Numbered from the stretch's first letter, positions 8,001 through 18,353 are shown. The stretch is 64,000 bases of DNA from Nostocales cyanobacterium HT-58-2 (GCA_002163975.1 CP019636.1:1959001-2023000); one strand, 5' to 3'. Numbers and translations: made by a program. The notes: generated by a model from the letters alone, not told the origin.

Positions 8001-8501
8001 CTACCTTTGCCAAAACCTGAAATTAATGGTTCCAGGGCGGCGACGGTAACGGCGAGTGGTTTTCCTGATTTGCCGTCTGCGGGGTTTCTCACTGGCAATT
8101 TCACCTTCTTCGGTGGTTTCTTCTAACCCTTCTTGTGGGATCTGAGTTCTTGATTCTTCCTTGGCTTGCCACCAAGCAATAATCCAGCCCCCACCGATGC
8201 CGCCGATCGCACCCAAGAAGATACTCATAGGTGGTTGATACCCTACGAACGCAAAGGCAAGTAAGAAAAATAACCAATACTTCAAGCCTGCATCAACACC
8301 CTCAGAGGTAGCTACTGTTTGAGGCTGTGGACCTGTTTTCGTTGATGCTGTTACCAAGCCTAGGGCTAAACCACCTAAGACACCCAGAAAAATACTGAGG
8401 GCTGGGTCGTATCCTGTACTCAAAAATATCAGTGCAAAAAATAACCCAAGTAGGATTTGAGTGACGAAGTTTGGTGAGAAGTTAAGCTTTGGTGGTGCCA
8501 T
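8001..8501 (-). CDS. Conserved cyanobacterial membrane protein, unknown function
   Basis: 166 residues. Two similar hydrophobic blocks each end in a PxSIFLG(A/V)xGG motif: ILLGLFFALIFLSTGYDPAL / SIFLGVLGG (about 15-50) and LFFLLAFAFVGYQPPMSIFLG (about 75-105). This suggests an internal duplication of a two-helix unit. The C-terminus is hydrophilic and ends with a basic stretch (RRRQIRKTTRRYRRRP). It is only 13 bp downstream of the kinase-fusion gene, so co-transcription is likely. Function unknown. Confidence 0.8.
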   Translation of the reverse strand: MAPPKLNFSPNFVTQILLGLFFALIFLSTGYDPALSIFLGVLGGLALGLVTASTKTGPQPQTVATSEGVDAGLKYWLFFLLAFAFVGYQPPMSIFLGAIGGIGGGWIIAWWQAKEESRTQIPQEGLEETTEEGEIASEKPRRRQIRKTTRRYRRRPGTINFRFWQR

Positions 8502-8514
8502 GAGGTAAAGCCTA

Positions 8515-10059
8515 TTACCGTATTACATCCTTTAATTGTGCCTCTATTGGTTGAGTTGTATCCAAAATTTTAACGAGTTGTTTTTCTTCCTCAGTAAAAG
8601 GTTCAGCTTGCTGAAGCTGAGATTTTAATAGACTAGCAGTCGCATCAGCAATATCACCAGTACGGTTATCTAGTCGCTGTTGCAAAACTTCTAATGGTGC
8701 TGCGCAGGAGACTATTTGGAGAGGTAGTTGATGCTCTTGAGCTTGGACGATCGCTTCCTGACGTAACTGCTGTCGGTCATACTTAGCATCTAATATCACT
8801 ACGTAGCCTTCTTTTGCTAACAAAATCCCTAATTTTAACAGCCTTGCATAAGTTTTTTCCGTCATTTCGGCTGTGTACAAATCATCACCGCCACGTTCCA
8901 ATAACGGAATTCCTGCCAAATGTTTTCGCACTGCATCCGAACGAATGTGAATTGCCCCCAATTGACGACCTAAATAGCGTGCTGTTGTACTTTTACCAGA
9001 ACCGGACACACCTGACATCAAAATCAGCCGTCCTTGACGAGGTTTTGTGTATTCCCAAGCCAGCTTGTAATAATTAGCGGCTTTTTTTGCCATCTCCTCC
9101 TTCACAGAAGAAGGTACGCCTGGATCATCTAACAAAAATGAAGTCACCTTTGCCCGTACGTAAGATTGACGGCTCAAATAGATGGGCAACACCTGCAACC
9201 CTTCCCAATCGCCAGTTTGTTCCAGGTACGTGTTCAAATACGCATTGCTCAAGTCGGGACGCTGCTGACCTTCCAAATCCATCACAGCATAAGCAATGTC
9301 GAACATCACATCGACAAAGCGAAACGGCTCATTAAACTCGATGCAGTCAAACAGCCAAATTTTATCTTTCCACAAACAAATATTTCCTAGGTGCAAATCC
9401 CCATGGCATTCTCGAATATGGTTATTTTGGATTCTGCTGTGAAAAAGTTCACGGCGGTCTGCAAAAAATTTATCTGTAGACTGCTTTGTTTCCTCAAACT
9501 GTTCCCGCGTCTGGGGACCACCGATATATTTTTCCGTTTGCTCGTAGTTTTCATCAAACGCAGCCCGAACTTGCTCCACCTCACCAAAAGAACGAATATA
9601 ATCATTCGTTACCGTTTTAGTAGTATGGTACTGAGCTACGACCCGTCCCAATTCCTCCACAAGAGCCTCATTTAACTGACCCTGCTCAAACATTTTGTTA
9701 AACAGTGTCTCATTGGGAAACTGGAGCATTTTCAGCACATATTCCACTGGTTCTCCCGTTCCTCCCAGCTGGTATTGTTCCCCTATTAAAGTCACAGGGA
9801 ACACCTCTAAATAAAGTTCTGCAGCGCCGCGCTGATTCAAACGCAACTCTTCCTGACAAAAATGTTGCCGCTTTTCTAAAGTTGAATAATCTAAAAAGCC
9901 AAAATTAAGAGGCTTTTTCACCTTATAAGCATAATCTCCAGTCAACAGTACATAAGAGATGTGCGTCTGAACCAATTGAATGGGTTCCTTCACCTGATGT
10001 GGATAAAACCCAGGCTGCAACATCTGCTGAATTAAAGGGGGAAGAGAAACTTCTGTCAT
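8515..10059 (-). CDS. Aminoglycoside phosphotransferase-like / P-loop kinase fusion
   Basis: 514 residues from the ATG at 10059 (MTEVSLPPLIQQMLQ); the longer frame to 10122 adds an implausible leader. Residues 1-335 are a kinase-like fold of the aminoglycoside phosphotransferase type, with YKVKKPLNFGF as the nucleotide-binding lysine segment, CHGDLHLGNICLW as the catalytic loop and WLFDCIEFN as the metal-binding aspartate segment. Residues 345-510 are an AAA-type nucleotide kinase with Walker A GVSGSGKSTTARYLG and an IRSDAVRK segment as in shikimate or gluconate kinases. This fusion is widespread in bacteria; its substrate is not known to me. Resistance to aminoglycosides should not be inferred. 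Confidence 0.9.
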   Translation of the reverse strand: MTEVSLPPLIQQMLQPGFYPHQVKEPIQLVQTHISYVLLTGDYAYKVKKPLNFGFLDYSTLEKRQHFCQEELRLNQRGAAELYLEVFPVTLIGEQYQLGGTGEPVEYVLKMLQFPNETLFNKMFEQGQLNEALVEELGRVVAQYHTTKTVTNDYIRSFGEVEQVRAAFDENYEQTEKYIGGPQTREQFEETKQSTDKFFADRRELFHSRIQNNHIRECHGDLHLGNICLWKDKIWLFDCIEFNEPFRFVDVMFDIAYAVMDLEGQQRPDLSNAYLNTYLEQTGDWEGLQVLPIYLSRQSYVRAKVTSFLLDDPGVPSSVKEEMAKKAANYYKLAWEYTKPRQGRLILMSGVSGSGKSTTARYLGRQLGAIHIRSDAVRKHLAGIPLLERGGDDLYTAEMTEKTYARLLKLGILLAKEGYVVILDAKYDRQQLRQEAIVQAQEHQLPLQIVSCAAPLEVLQQRLDNRTGDIADATASLLKSQLQQAEPFTEEEKQLVKILDTTQPIEAQLKDVIR

Positions 10060-10149
10060 TTTTTGTAGGTGCTCTTGGCAGTTTAAATAACAAAAAACCA
10101 GAGGTATGCCCCCTGGTTTCATCGGTAACTATAACAAACTTTAGGTATT

Positions 10150-10740
10150 TCAGCTCGCAGATTCTGTTCCTGCATCAGAACTACCTTGTGGGGGCAAAAT
10201 AGTAAGAACAGATTGCCCTGGTTCACCCATATATTTGGCACCCGCAGGTAGGGGGAGTTGCTCAACGGTTAAACTATCTCCTATGCGTAGGTTAGAGACA
10301 TCAACCTCAATCACTTCAGGAATGCTTTCTGGTGGACAACGCAGCTGCAAGAGTGTAATGTGCGTGTCTAAGACGCCACCTTCTTGCTTCACGCCCACTG
10401 GTTCTCCTACAAAATGCACAGGCACTCCCACATCAGTATCGCCATGACCTGCAACGGCGAAAAAGCTGAGATGGAAAGGCGTACCTTTTGCTGGATGAGA
10501 CTGAACTTCTCTTAGCAGGGTTTTTCCACGCCAAGGAATATCAGTCACATTGAGGTCAATCAAAGTGTTATTAACCGAACCTTTGATGAGCAGGCGCTCA
10601 ACGACTTTAGCATCAAGGACTAGAGCAATGGACTCGGTACCTTGATGACCGTAAAGATTCGCGGGGATTTTGCCAGAACGGCGCAAAGCATTGGGCTTAC
10701 TGCCTTCTGGTCGCTTTTGACAATCGACTGTTAGCTCCAT
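10150..10740 (-). CDS. rplY: Large-subunit ribosomal protein L25 (Ctc/TL5 form)
   Basis: 196 residues. Residues 1-92 are the 5S rRNA-binding L25 domain ([39 protein letters not shown]). Residues 95-180 are the C-terminal beta domain found in the long Ctc/TL5 form ([39 protein letters not shown]). The tail is serine-rich. Its role is in assembly and stability of the 50S subunit. It sits 56-70 bp after purA and about 90 bp before the kinase fusion on the same strand. Confidence 0.96.
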   Translation of the reverse strand: MELTVDCQKRPEGSKPNALRRSGKIPANLYGHQGTESIALVLDAKVVERLLIKGSVNNTLIDLNVTDIPWRGKTLLREVQSHPAKGTPFHLSFFAVAGHGDTDVGVPVHFVGEPVGVKQEGGVLDTHITLLQLRCPPESIPEVIEVDVSNLRIGDSLTVEQLPLPAGAKYMGEPGQSVLTILPPQGSSDAGTESAS

Positions 10741-10810
10741 TTTCGGATTTTAGATTTTGGATTTTAGATTCTGATATTATCACTCAGTACGGACGCAATG
10801 CCTTGCGTCC

Positions 10811-12169
<1,359 letters not shown>

Positions 12170-12276
12170 CTAAAGTTTCCACAAACAATTATTATTAGCA
12201 AATTTTTTGAATCCTGTCAATGTTTTGTTGTCTGCATCTTCATAGAGAATTGATATTACATTGGTATCACTGAGTT

Positions 12277-13086
12277 TTATTTGCTTTTCCCAAGCATCAT
12301 CTTTTCGACTAAAGACTGCCACAATTTCTCGGGAAGAATGGCGTGCAAAAGGAAAAATAACTCACCATAAGGAGAATAACGCAGTCTTCCAGAGACATCA
12401 TTTGCTGCTCGATAAATTGTTTTGGCAACACCTTCTGCTTCTGGCAGCGAATCATTGATTTTTTGCATAAAGTCCTTCACTTGGTTGATCATCTGTGTAT
12501 ACTCAGCATGAGTCGCCCAAACTGTACCGTGATGAATAAAATTTGTCTTGATGCCGCCAGGTTCAATAATTTTGACGTGAATACCAAAGCGACGTAGCTC
12601 ATAGCTTAGAGATTCAGACAGCCCCTCTACTGCCCATTTTGTCGCATGATAAGACGAGGTAAGCGGGAAGGCAAGACGACCCCCGATGGAAGCAACATTG
12701 ATGATTGTGCCTCCCCCCTGCCGGCGCAAAACTGGAAGGATAGTTTGGATAGTGGTTATCAACCCAAAAACATTCGTTTGAAACTGATGCTCTAACTGCT
12801 CAGGTGTAACACCTTCAAGCGGTCCCATGAGTGCGTACCCAGCATTGTTAACTAGCACATCAATGCGCCCAAAATGCTCTAATGTTTTGTGGATGGCAGA
12901 CGTGATTGTTTCAGGGTCAGTGACATCAAGAAATGGGCAAATCACTCCTTTTACTTTTGCCCAATCTCCTGCTTTGTGAGGCGATCGCATAGTTGCTGCA
13001 ACATTCCAACCTTTTTGAAGGAAGTATTTTGCGGTTGCTTCACCAATACCACTCGAAGCGCCTGTAATCAAAACGGTCTTACTCAT
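12277..13086 (-). CDS. Short-chain dehydrogenase/reductase
   Basis: 269 residues. TGASSGIG (8-15) binds the NAD(P) cofactor, NNAG lies at 80-83, and the catalytic Ser133, Tyr146 and Lys150 (YHATK) are in place. It is a classical soluble oxidoreductase of unknown substrate, similar to those often labelled SDR family oxidoreductase. It diverges from the merR-type gene across a 97-bp gap that contains a MerR-type operator placed on this gene's promoter, so its expression is probably induced by the ligand of that regulator. Confidence 0.93.
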   Translation of the reverse strand: MSKTVLITGASSGIGEATAKYFLQKGWNVAATMRSPHKAGDWAKVKGVICPFLDVTDPETITSAIHKTLEHFGRIDVLVNNAGYALMGPLEGVTPEQLEHQFQTNVFGLITTIQTILPVLRRQGGGTIINVASIGGRLAFPLTSSYHATKWAVEGLSESLSYELRRFGIHVKIIEPGGIKTNFIHHGTVWATHAEYTQMINQVKDFMQKINDSLPEAEGVAKTIYRAANDVSGRLRYSPYGELFFLLHAILPEKLWQSLVEKMMLGKSK

Positions 13087-13123
13087 CGTTGACTTCCAGA
13101 AATCTAAATACTGCTATGGTGAA

Positions 13124-13154
13124 GCGTAAACTATGGAGTATACTCCACAGTCAA
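13124..13154 (-). promoter_or_regulatory. MerR-type operator/promoter with long spacer
   Basis: On the minus strand, TTGACT (13154-13149) serves as -35 and TTACGC (13129-13124) as a weak -10, separated by 19 bp, the long spacer typical of MerR-controlled promoters. The spacer holds the dyad TGGAGTATACTCCA (13134-13147), within the near-palindrome 13131-13150. It would drive the dehydrogenase gene, with the regulator encoded divergently. The dyad also covers the upstream ATG (13133) of the regulator ORF and so argues for the start at 13184. Confidence 0.75.
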
Positions 13155-13183
13155 GTTGGTTCTTCAAGAGATGGATTGATGCA

Positions 13184-13543
13184 ATGCTAATTGGTGAACT
13201 ATCCAAAAAAACAGGTTTGTCGAAGGACACAATCCGCTTTTACGAAAAAATAGGGCTGATTACTGCCAGTGAACGCCAAGCAGGAACAAGAGCCTACAAA
13301 GAGTTCAGTGCAGAAATGGTTGAGCGTCTTATGATGATTCACCAAGGCAAAGAATTGGGCTTTACTCTCGGTGAGATGAAGCATCTACTAGATGAATGGA
13401 AAGACCAGACCATTCCAAAACAGGAGCAAGTCCGAATTATTGAACGTAAACTGGAAGAGATTACTGAAAAGATGCGTAACTTAGAAAACATCAAAACCTA
13501 TTTGTCTTCCAAGCTGCTTCGATTGCAAGAAGAAGTGACTTAG
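13184..13543 (+). CDS. MerR-family transcriptional regulator
   Basis: 119 residues from ATG 13184 (MLIGELSKKTGLSKDTIRFY). The in-frame ATG at 13133 lies inside the operator dyad and is unlikely. Residues 1-70 are the MerR winged HTH (IGELSKKTGLSKDTIRFYEKIGLI, AYKEFSAEMVERL, KELGFTLGEMK). Residues 80-118 are the antiparallel coiled-coil dimer helix. There is no long C-terminal effector domain and no cysteines in the metal-binding positions, so the inducer is unlikely to be copper, mercury or another metal sensed by the usual cysteines. It probably regulates the divergent dehydrogenase gene. Confidence 0.93.
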   Translation: MLIGELSKKTGLSKDTIRFYEKIGLITASERQAGTRAYKEFSAEMVERLMMIHQGKELGFTLGEMKHLLDEWKDQTIPKQEQVRIIERKLEEITEKMRNLENIKTYLSSKLLRLQEEVT

Positions 13544-13559
13544 AAGCACCCCACTGGGG

Positions 13560-13703
13560 GCGATCGCTATCCTCACACAACCAAAAATCTATCCCGATGT
13601 TAGAATCATTGCAACTAGCGGAGTGTTGTTAAGTGAAGAGATTGCCTCAATCACTGCTATGGTGATTCAAACGTTTCTGTCTAAGCTTTGCACAGGGAAC
13701 TAG
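13560..13703 (+). pseudogene. Fragment of a response-regulator receiver domain
   Basis: An open frame without a start reads ILTQPKIYPDVRIIATSG, then VLLSEEIASITAMVIQTFLSKL, ending at TAG 13701. It resembles the second half of a receiver domain, where the conserved Thr/Ser (IIATSG) and Lys (FLSKP) follow the phosphorylated aspartate; here the lysine is kept but the proline has become leucine. The first half and any output domain are missing. It is a decayed fragment by similarity in pattern only. Confidence 0.5.
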
Positions 13704-13836
13704 TTATTACAAACAATTCACGGCGTCTTCAGTGAAAGATAAAATAATTTTATAAGACAACTTCTTACCATATTTTGTTTTTTTATTTGTTAGTGTTAAT
13801 AATAATTAAAATTTTTGGTTTTGTTAAAAGACCACT

Positions 13837-14883
13837 ATGGCTCTATACGCAGAATTACACAGACATTTGGGCGGGTCCGTTGTACCCCGTATTTTATGGC
13901 GCTACTTCGAGCGCCATGCGCCCGATTTGATTTCCCGCTTTACTGATTATTCAGCATTTGAAGAGTTTTACACGCGTCCACGCAACACTCTAGATGAATA
14001 TCTGGAGCTGCACACCTTGGTAGAAAGCGTACAAACTGTGGAGACTTTGCCTTACTTCATCTACCGTTTAGTGAGGGGTGCTTATATCTTTGAAAATTTG
14101 GCTTATCTGGAGTTGCGCTATACTCCTTATCTACGAACACCAGAGCATCTAAGTCAATCTGAAAGAATTGACAAGATGGCAGAAATTGTGGAAGTGGTGG
14201 GTAGAGCAAGCCAAATTTCAGAGTATCCAATTGTTACTAGCCAAATTCTCTGTATGCATTCGCGCTTACCTTTTGAGGTCAATAAAGCGATTGTCGATTT
14301 GGCTGCGCAAAAGAGACAGTATGTTTGTGCTGTAGACGTGGCTGGGGGAGACAGCTACTATGCAGAGCGCATGGATGAATGGACTCATTTATATGATTAT
14401 GCGCGCTCTGTTGGACTCAACACCACAGGACATCTTTATGAAACCACTGCTGGCTGCTATCCCCAACTCTTGCCGTATTTGATGAGGATTGGTCACGGTA
14501 TCCAAATCCCCTTGCTGTATCCGGAGTTACTCAAAGATGTGGCTAAACGCGGTCAGTGTTTAGAGGTTTGCCCGACAACCTACCTAAAAACCGGGACTTT
14601 GCAGGATATACGTCAACTCAAGTTAGTTTTTGACCGTTGCTTTGATGCAGGGGTAGACATTGCTATTTGTACTGATAATGCTGGGTTACACAATGTGCGT
14701 CTGCCTTTTGAGTATGAAAATCTCTTAACTTACGACATTATTAACTTTGACCAGCTACAAGTATGTCAGGATGCAGCATTCCGTCATGCTTTTGCTTGGC
14801 CCCACAGACAACGTCCAGCCTCTCTGTTGAATGGGTTGCTAAATACACAACCTGCTAAAACCCTAGCTATGATGGAGTCGTGA
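13837..14883 (+). CDS. Adenosine-deaminase family amidohydrolase
   Basis: 348 residues. The fold is the adenosine/AMP deaminase TIM barrel: H8-R-H10 (AELHRHLGG) binds zinc, G198-H-L-Y-E202 replaces the canonical HAGE but keeps the His and the catalytic Glu, RIGHG is present, CPTTYLKTG replaces CPTSN, and C278-T-D280-N replaces the usual DD pair. The metal site is therefore probably intact, but the base-recognition segments differ from true adenosine deaminases. A related purine or pterin substrate is possible. Cytoplasmic, single gene, convergent with the rhodanese-like gene through paired hairpins. Confidence 0.85.
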   Translation: MALYAELHRHLGGSVVPRILWRYFERHAPDLISRFTDYSAFEEFYTRPRNTLDEYLELHTLVESVQTVETLPYFIYRLVRGAYIFENLAYLELRYTPYLRTPEHLSQSERIDKMAEIVEVVGRASQISEYPIVTSQILCMHSRLPFEVNKAIVDLAAQKRQYVCAVDVAGGDSYYAERMDEWTHLYDYARSVGLNTTGHLYETTAGCYPQLLPYLMRIGHGIQIPLLYPELLKDVAKRGQCLEVCPTTYLKTGTLQDIRQLKLVFDRCFDAGVDIAICTDNAGLHNVRLPFEYENLLTYDIINFDQLQVCQDAAFRHAFAWPHRQRPASLLNGLLNTQPAKTLAMMES

Positions 14884-14958
14884 ATGACCACAGAAGTTTG
14901 AGCAGCAGACGGCCAAAAGAACGTTTTGAGCAATGAGGAGCTTTTCGCATACGCAAAA

Positions 14959-15010
14959 AAGTTATGAGCGGAGGAAACCTCTGCTCATAACTTCGGAGGA
15001 TTTCCCTCCG
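14959..15010. terminator. Paired hairpins between convergent genes
   Basis: AAGTTATGAGC and its exact reverse complement flank an inner GAGG/CCTC pair (14959-14993), giving a stem of about 16 bp. A second hairpin, CGGAGG-ATTTC-CCTCCG (14994-15010), follows at once. The first stem is preceded by AAAAAA on the plus strand, which reads as a T-run on the minus strand. The pair probably ends transcription of both convergent genes. Confidence 0.65.
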
Positions 15011-15030
15011 TTATAAACACCTGGACAGCG

Positions 15031-15384
15031 CTAAATTCCTTCTGTAGCACCACCAGCTGTCTTCCATGCAGAAAGACCACCTGTTAGTTGTGACACACGA
15101 GCAAACCCTGCAGTTCGCAGCGCTTGTGCAGCATTGGCTGATTGCTCGTCATTATCACCATAAATATAGATATCCCGATTTTTAGCCAGAGAACCTGTTG
15201 CTCTTTTTACGAGTTCGTTTAGAGGGAGGGGAATAGCCCCTGATATATGTGCTTGATTGTATGTTTGCCGTTCGCGCACATCAACAATAGTGAAATTTGG
15301 TTGTCCCCAATCCAGACGAGACTTTACATCATGGACTTCGGTCTGGAGTGTGAAACCCCCTAATAAATGGTTTTCCATACGCAT
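15031..15384 (-). CDS. Rhodanese-like domain protein, no catalytic cysteine
   Basis: 117 residues, one rhodanese domain: TIVDVRERQTYNQAHISGAI (about 33-52) and GFARVSQLTGGLSAWKTAGG near the end. In active rhodaneses a cysteine loop follows the DIYIY strand; here it reads YGDNDEQSAN with no cysteine, so sulphur transfer is not expected. The same cysteine-less single-domain form occurs in other cyanobacteria as I recall them, suggesting a binding role. The start could also be the Met at 15378. Confidence 0.88.
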   Translation of the reverse strand: MRMENHLLGGFTLQTEVHDVKSRLDWGQPNFTIVDVRERQTYNQAHISGAIPLPLNELVKRATGSLAKNRDIYIYGDNDEQSANAAQALRTAGFARVSQLTGGLSAWKTAGGATEGI

Positions 15385-15686
15385 AACTCGATTATGACAT
15401 TAACTGAAATCTACCAAAAATCGTATTTTTCTTGAGTTTTTTTTACAATTAATACATATTTCTTTTGACGCTTAAATAACTTAAATTAAGGATTTTTAAG
15501 TTATACAAAATTCTATAAAAATCTTGCAGTATTTCAATTCGCCTGGAACCTTTGTCGAACAAGGGAGGTTTTTGAAGAGCCTGGCATTCGCCATGTGACA
15601 ATGAGGAAGACATTGAGGTAGATGATTTGTAGTTGTCATAACAGAGCAAATACCAACTTATTAGCGATGAGCACTCGTCCAATATC
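15385..15686. other. Intergenic region with no convincing gene
   Basis: About 300 bp, AT-rich at the left. A 79-codon minus-strand frame (15449-15688) exists but has no ribosome binding site or protein-like pattern and contains the dispersed phrase CTTTGTCGAACAAGGGAGG. I see only repeat debris. Confidence 0.5.
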
Positions 15687-18353
15687 ATGAGTCATCACAT
15701 ATATAAGCGCAATAGATTTAAGAGCTTACTGATACTTGGCGTTATTTGGTTGTTAGGGGCGCTGTGCGATCGCATTTGGTTTGCCCTGGATCACTCTATC
15801 CCTGCTTGGGATCAGGCAGATTATTTAACTGGTACTTTAAATTATTGGCGAGCGTTGCAATATCCCGAGTGGTGGAACCAGGAATGGTGGCAGAGTTTTT
15901 GGCTACTCTCCTCCAAAATACCGCCCTTAACCTACATCGTGACAGCAATCGTTCAGAATATCTTTGGCACTGGACCAGATCAAGCCACTCTGGTCATGCT
16001 ATTCTTCAGTGCAATTTTACTCAGTTCCGTCTATGGGTTGGGGAAAGTGCTATTTAGTGAGTCTGTTGGGTTATGGGCTGCTGCACTCTGTCAAATTTTT
16101 CCCGCTCTTTATTTGCTGCGTCTAGAATTTCTGCTAGATTATCCCCTTGCAGCAATTGTTACCTTGAGTTTCTTTTGCCTCACTGTTTGGCGTGTAGGAG
16201 GAAAAGACACGGTGAAGGGGAGACACAAAGACGCAAAGAGAGAAAATTTCCCTGCTTCCTCTTCTTTACCTCCTTCTCTTCTCTGGGCTGGAGCCTTTGG
16301 TTTAACCCTGGGATTGGCGTTGCTGGTGAAGCAGACGGCGTTATTTTTTCTGCTGACGCCGATAGTGTGGGTTGGAGTGGGGGCGCTACGTCATCGACGA
16401 TGGGGGCGGTTAGCGCAACTATTAGGGGCTTTATGCTTGTCAGTGTTGGTTTTTGGTCCTTGGTATCGCACGAATTGGCTAATTATCCTCACTTCTGGTA
16501 AGCGGGCGACAATTGACTCTGCAATTGCTGAGGGTGAAGCGCCACTCAACTCTTTGCAAGCATGGACTTATTATTGGCATCAACTTCCCCATCAAGTCTC
16601 TCTTCCTTTGCTACTGGTGCCTATCTTTGCATTGCTACTTTATTGGGGTCGCTCAGGAGAAAGTGGGAGGAAAGAAGCAGGGGAGAAGGGAGCAGGTGAG
16701 ACAGCGCTGCAGGGAGTAGGGAGAAGGGAGAAAGAGTTATTGTCCAATAATTCTTTTTCTACCTTGTCCTCTGCTTCCCCGCTATCCTCACTCAAATGGT
16801 TGACAGTCTTCTTTGTAGGTGCTTATTTGCTGTCATCTTTGAACATGAATAAAGATGACCGCTACGTATTGCCCTATTTACCTGTTGTATCAATATTTTT
16901 AGCGTATGGGTTAACGCGTTTTTCTAGTCTTTTGGGTAAGCGCATCCGGTGGGGTACTGTTGGTTTGGCAGCAATACTGATGTTGCTGAACTTATTCCCT
17001 GTAGGAGGTGTTGTCGGTGGTTGGGTGACAAAAGCTTTGAGTCCTCAAGCCCAGCGTTATCCTTACATGAAAACAGAGTTGCCCCATCAGCAGATCATTA
17101 CTCAAATTATCCAAACACAACCGTATTTACGTTCAACTTTGGGAGTGTTGCCATCAACGGCAGAAATTAACCAACACAATTTAAATTATTACGGGGCACT
17201 ACAAAACTTTCAAGTTTACGGACGTCAGGTGGGAACCAGGAAAAAGTATGTTGATCAGGATGCGCGATCGCTTGAGTGGTTCCTCACGAAAACAGGTAAG
17301 CAAGGACCAGTCAAAGACGCTCAAGCTGCTATGGTAAAGAATGTAGAACAAAGCGGTTATTTCCAGCTCAATAAATCTTGGAATTTGACCGATGGCAGTG
17401 TTCTCAAGCTTTATCATCAAAAAACCCCAACGACAGAGGTAAAGCCAATAGGTGACAAAAGTACCTCGCCTGTTCATCTTGCCCTGTCACAAGTCACAGT
17501 TCCACAAAAAGCACCGCCAGGAGTCGCAGTCCCTGTAACCTATGAGTGGTACGGTTCTTGGGATGAACTGCAACACGGGTTAGTGCTACTGACTTGGCGT
17601 AAAAACGGTGAAACTCCTAGTACTGATAATTGGATACATGACCACGGTATCGCAATGAGCACTTTGCATCCTGGTGCAAAAAAACCTGAAGGGACATTTC
17701 AGGTGATTGAAAGAATGGCAATGTTGCCTCCTGCTGACATATCACCAGGAACATACACGCTAGAGGCAAAATATCTCAACAGATTGTCAGGAGAAAGTTA
17801 TTCCATCTCAGTGCCAAAAGTAACACTGCAAATTGACTCTCAAGCAACTGCCACACCAGCACCTGAATTGGATTTAGTGACTCAATTAGAGACTTTAGGA
17901 GCTCAGTTACCCAAGGGAACAAAAGCTTTGGGGCAAATCTTTGAGGAAGTAGGACGTATTAATCAATACGACCCGATTCAGGATTATTTGGTACAAGCAA
18001 GGCTCACTTTGGAATATCGATTGCAGAATTTTGCCCCAAAGCGGGATTGGGCTTATGCTCTAGCGTTAGCAAACGTTTTACAGCGGCGAGTGGAAGGTGC
18101 GATCGCAGCTTTAAAACAAGTCATTCAGTTAGACTCACAAAATCCTTATGCGTATGCTTATCTAGCATTTGTCCAACTCTATAATTGGCAACCAGGAGTA
18201 GCCCAAAAGACCCTCAAACCAAGTTTAGCCAAAAATCCCAATTTACCCGAATTCAGAGGTCTTTCAGCTGTTGCAGCCCTGATGCAAGGCAATTTCGTGA
18301 AAGCATGGAAGGACTTTAATAATTCAAAATTCATAATTCAAAATTCAAAATGA
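15687..18353 (+). CDS. Membrane glycosyltransferase (GT39/ArnT-like) with TPR-like C-terminus
   Basis: 888 residues. Residues 10-480 contain about ten membrane helices. An early D-x-A-D signature (PAWDQADYLTGTLNYW, about 39-54) in the first extracytoplasmic loop matches the acidic catalytic motif of polyprenol-phosphate-sugar transferases (GT39/GT83, PMT_2). Residues 500-720 are a periplasmic beta-rich part and 760-888 contain TPR-like helices (AYALALANVLQRRVEGAIAALKQVIQLDSQNPYAYAYLAF pattern). It probably transfers a sugar from a lipid carrier to an envelope molecule. Two low-complexity hydrophilic inserts (about 172-196 and 322-370) interrupt the membrane domain and derive from dispersed intergenic-type repeats. 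Confidence 0.88.
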   Translation: MSHHIYKRNRFKSLLILGVIWLLGALCDRIWFALDHSIPAWDQADYLTGTLNYWRALQYPEWWNQEWWQSFWLLSSKIPPLTYIVTAIVQNIFGTGPDQATLVMLFFSAILLSSVYGLGKVLFSESVGLWAAALCQIFPALYLLRLEFLLDYPLAAIVTLSFFCLTVWRVGGKDTVKGRHKDAKRENFPASSSLPPSLLWAGAFGLTLGLALLVKQTALFFLLTPIVWVGVGALRHRRWGRLAQLLGALCLSVLVFGPWYRTNWLIILTSGKRATIDSAIAEGEAPLNSLQAWTYYWHQLPHQVSLPLLLVPIFALLLYWGRSGESGRKEAGEKGAGETALQGVGRREKELLSNNSFSTLSSASPLSSLKWLTVFFVGAYLLSSLNMNKDDRYVLPYLPVVSIFLAYGLTRFSSLLGKRIRWGTVGLAAILMLLNLFPVGGVVGGWVTKALSPQAQRYPYMKTELPHQQIITQIIQTQPYLRSTLGVLPSTAEINQHNLNYYGALQNFQVYGRQVGTRKKYVDQDARSLEWFLTKTGKQGPVKDAQAAMVKNVEQSGYFQLNKSWNLTDGSVLKLYHQKTPTTEVKPIGDKSTSPVHLALSQVTVPQKAPPGVAVPVTYEWYGSWDELQHGLVLLTWRKNGETPSTDNWIHDHGIAMSTLHPGAKKPEGTFQVIERMAMLPPADISPGTYTLEAKYLNRLSGESYSISVPKVTLQIDSQATATPAPELDLVTQLETLGAQLPKGTKALGQIFEEVGRINQYDPIQDYLVQARLTLEYRLQNFAPKRDWAYALALANVLQRRVEGAIAALKQVIQLDSQNPYAYAYLAFVQLYNWQPGVAQKTLKPSLAKNPNLPEFRGLSAVAALMQGNFVKAWKDFNNSKFIIQNSK

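Noticed and set aside
8515..10059. Aminoglycoside resistance gene
   Set aside because: The kinase-like fold is shared with many metabolic kinases, and the fusion with a P-loop kinase is a separate widespread family.
15449..15688. 79-codon minus-strand frame upstream of the glycosyltransferase
   Set aside because: Contains dispersed repeat text and low-quality composition; overlaps the start of the real gene on the other strand.
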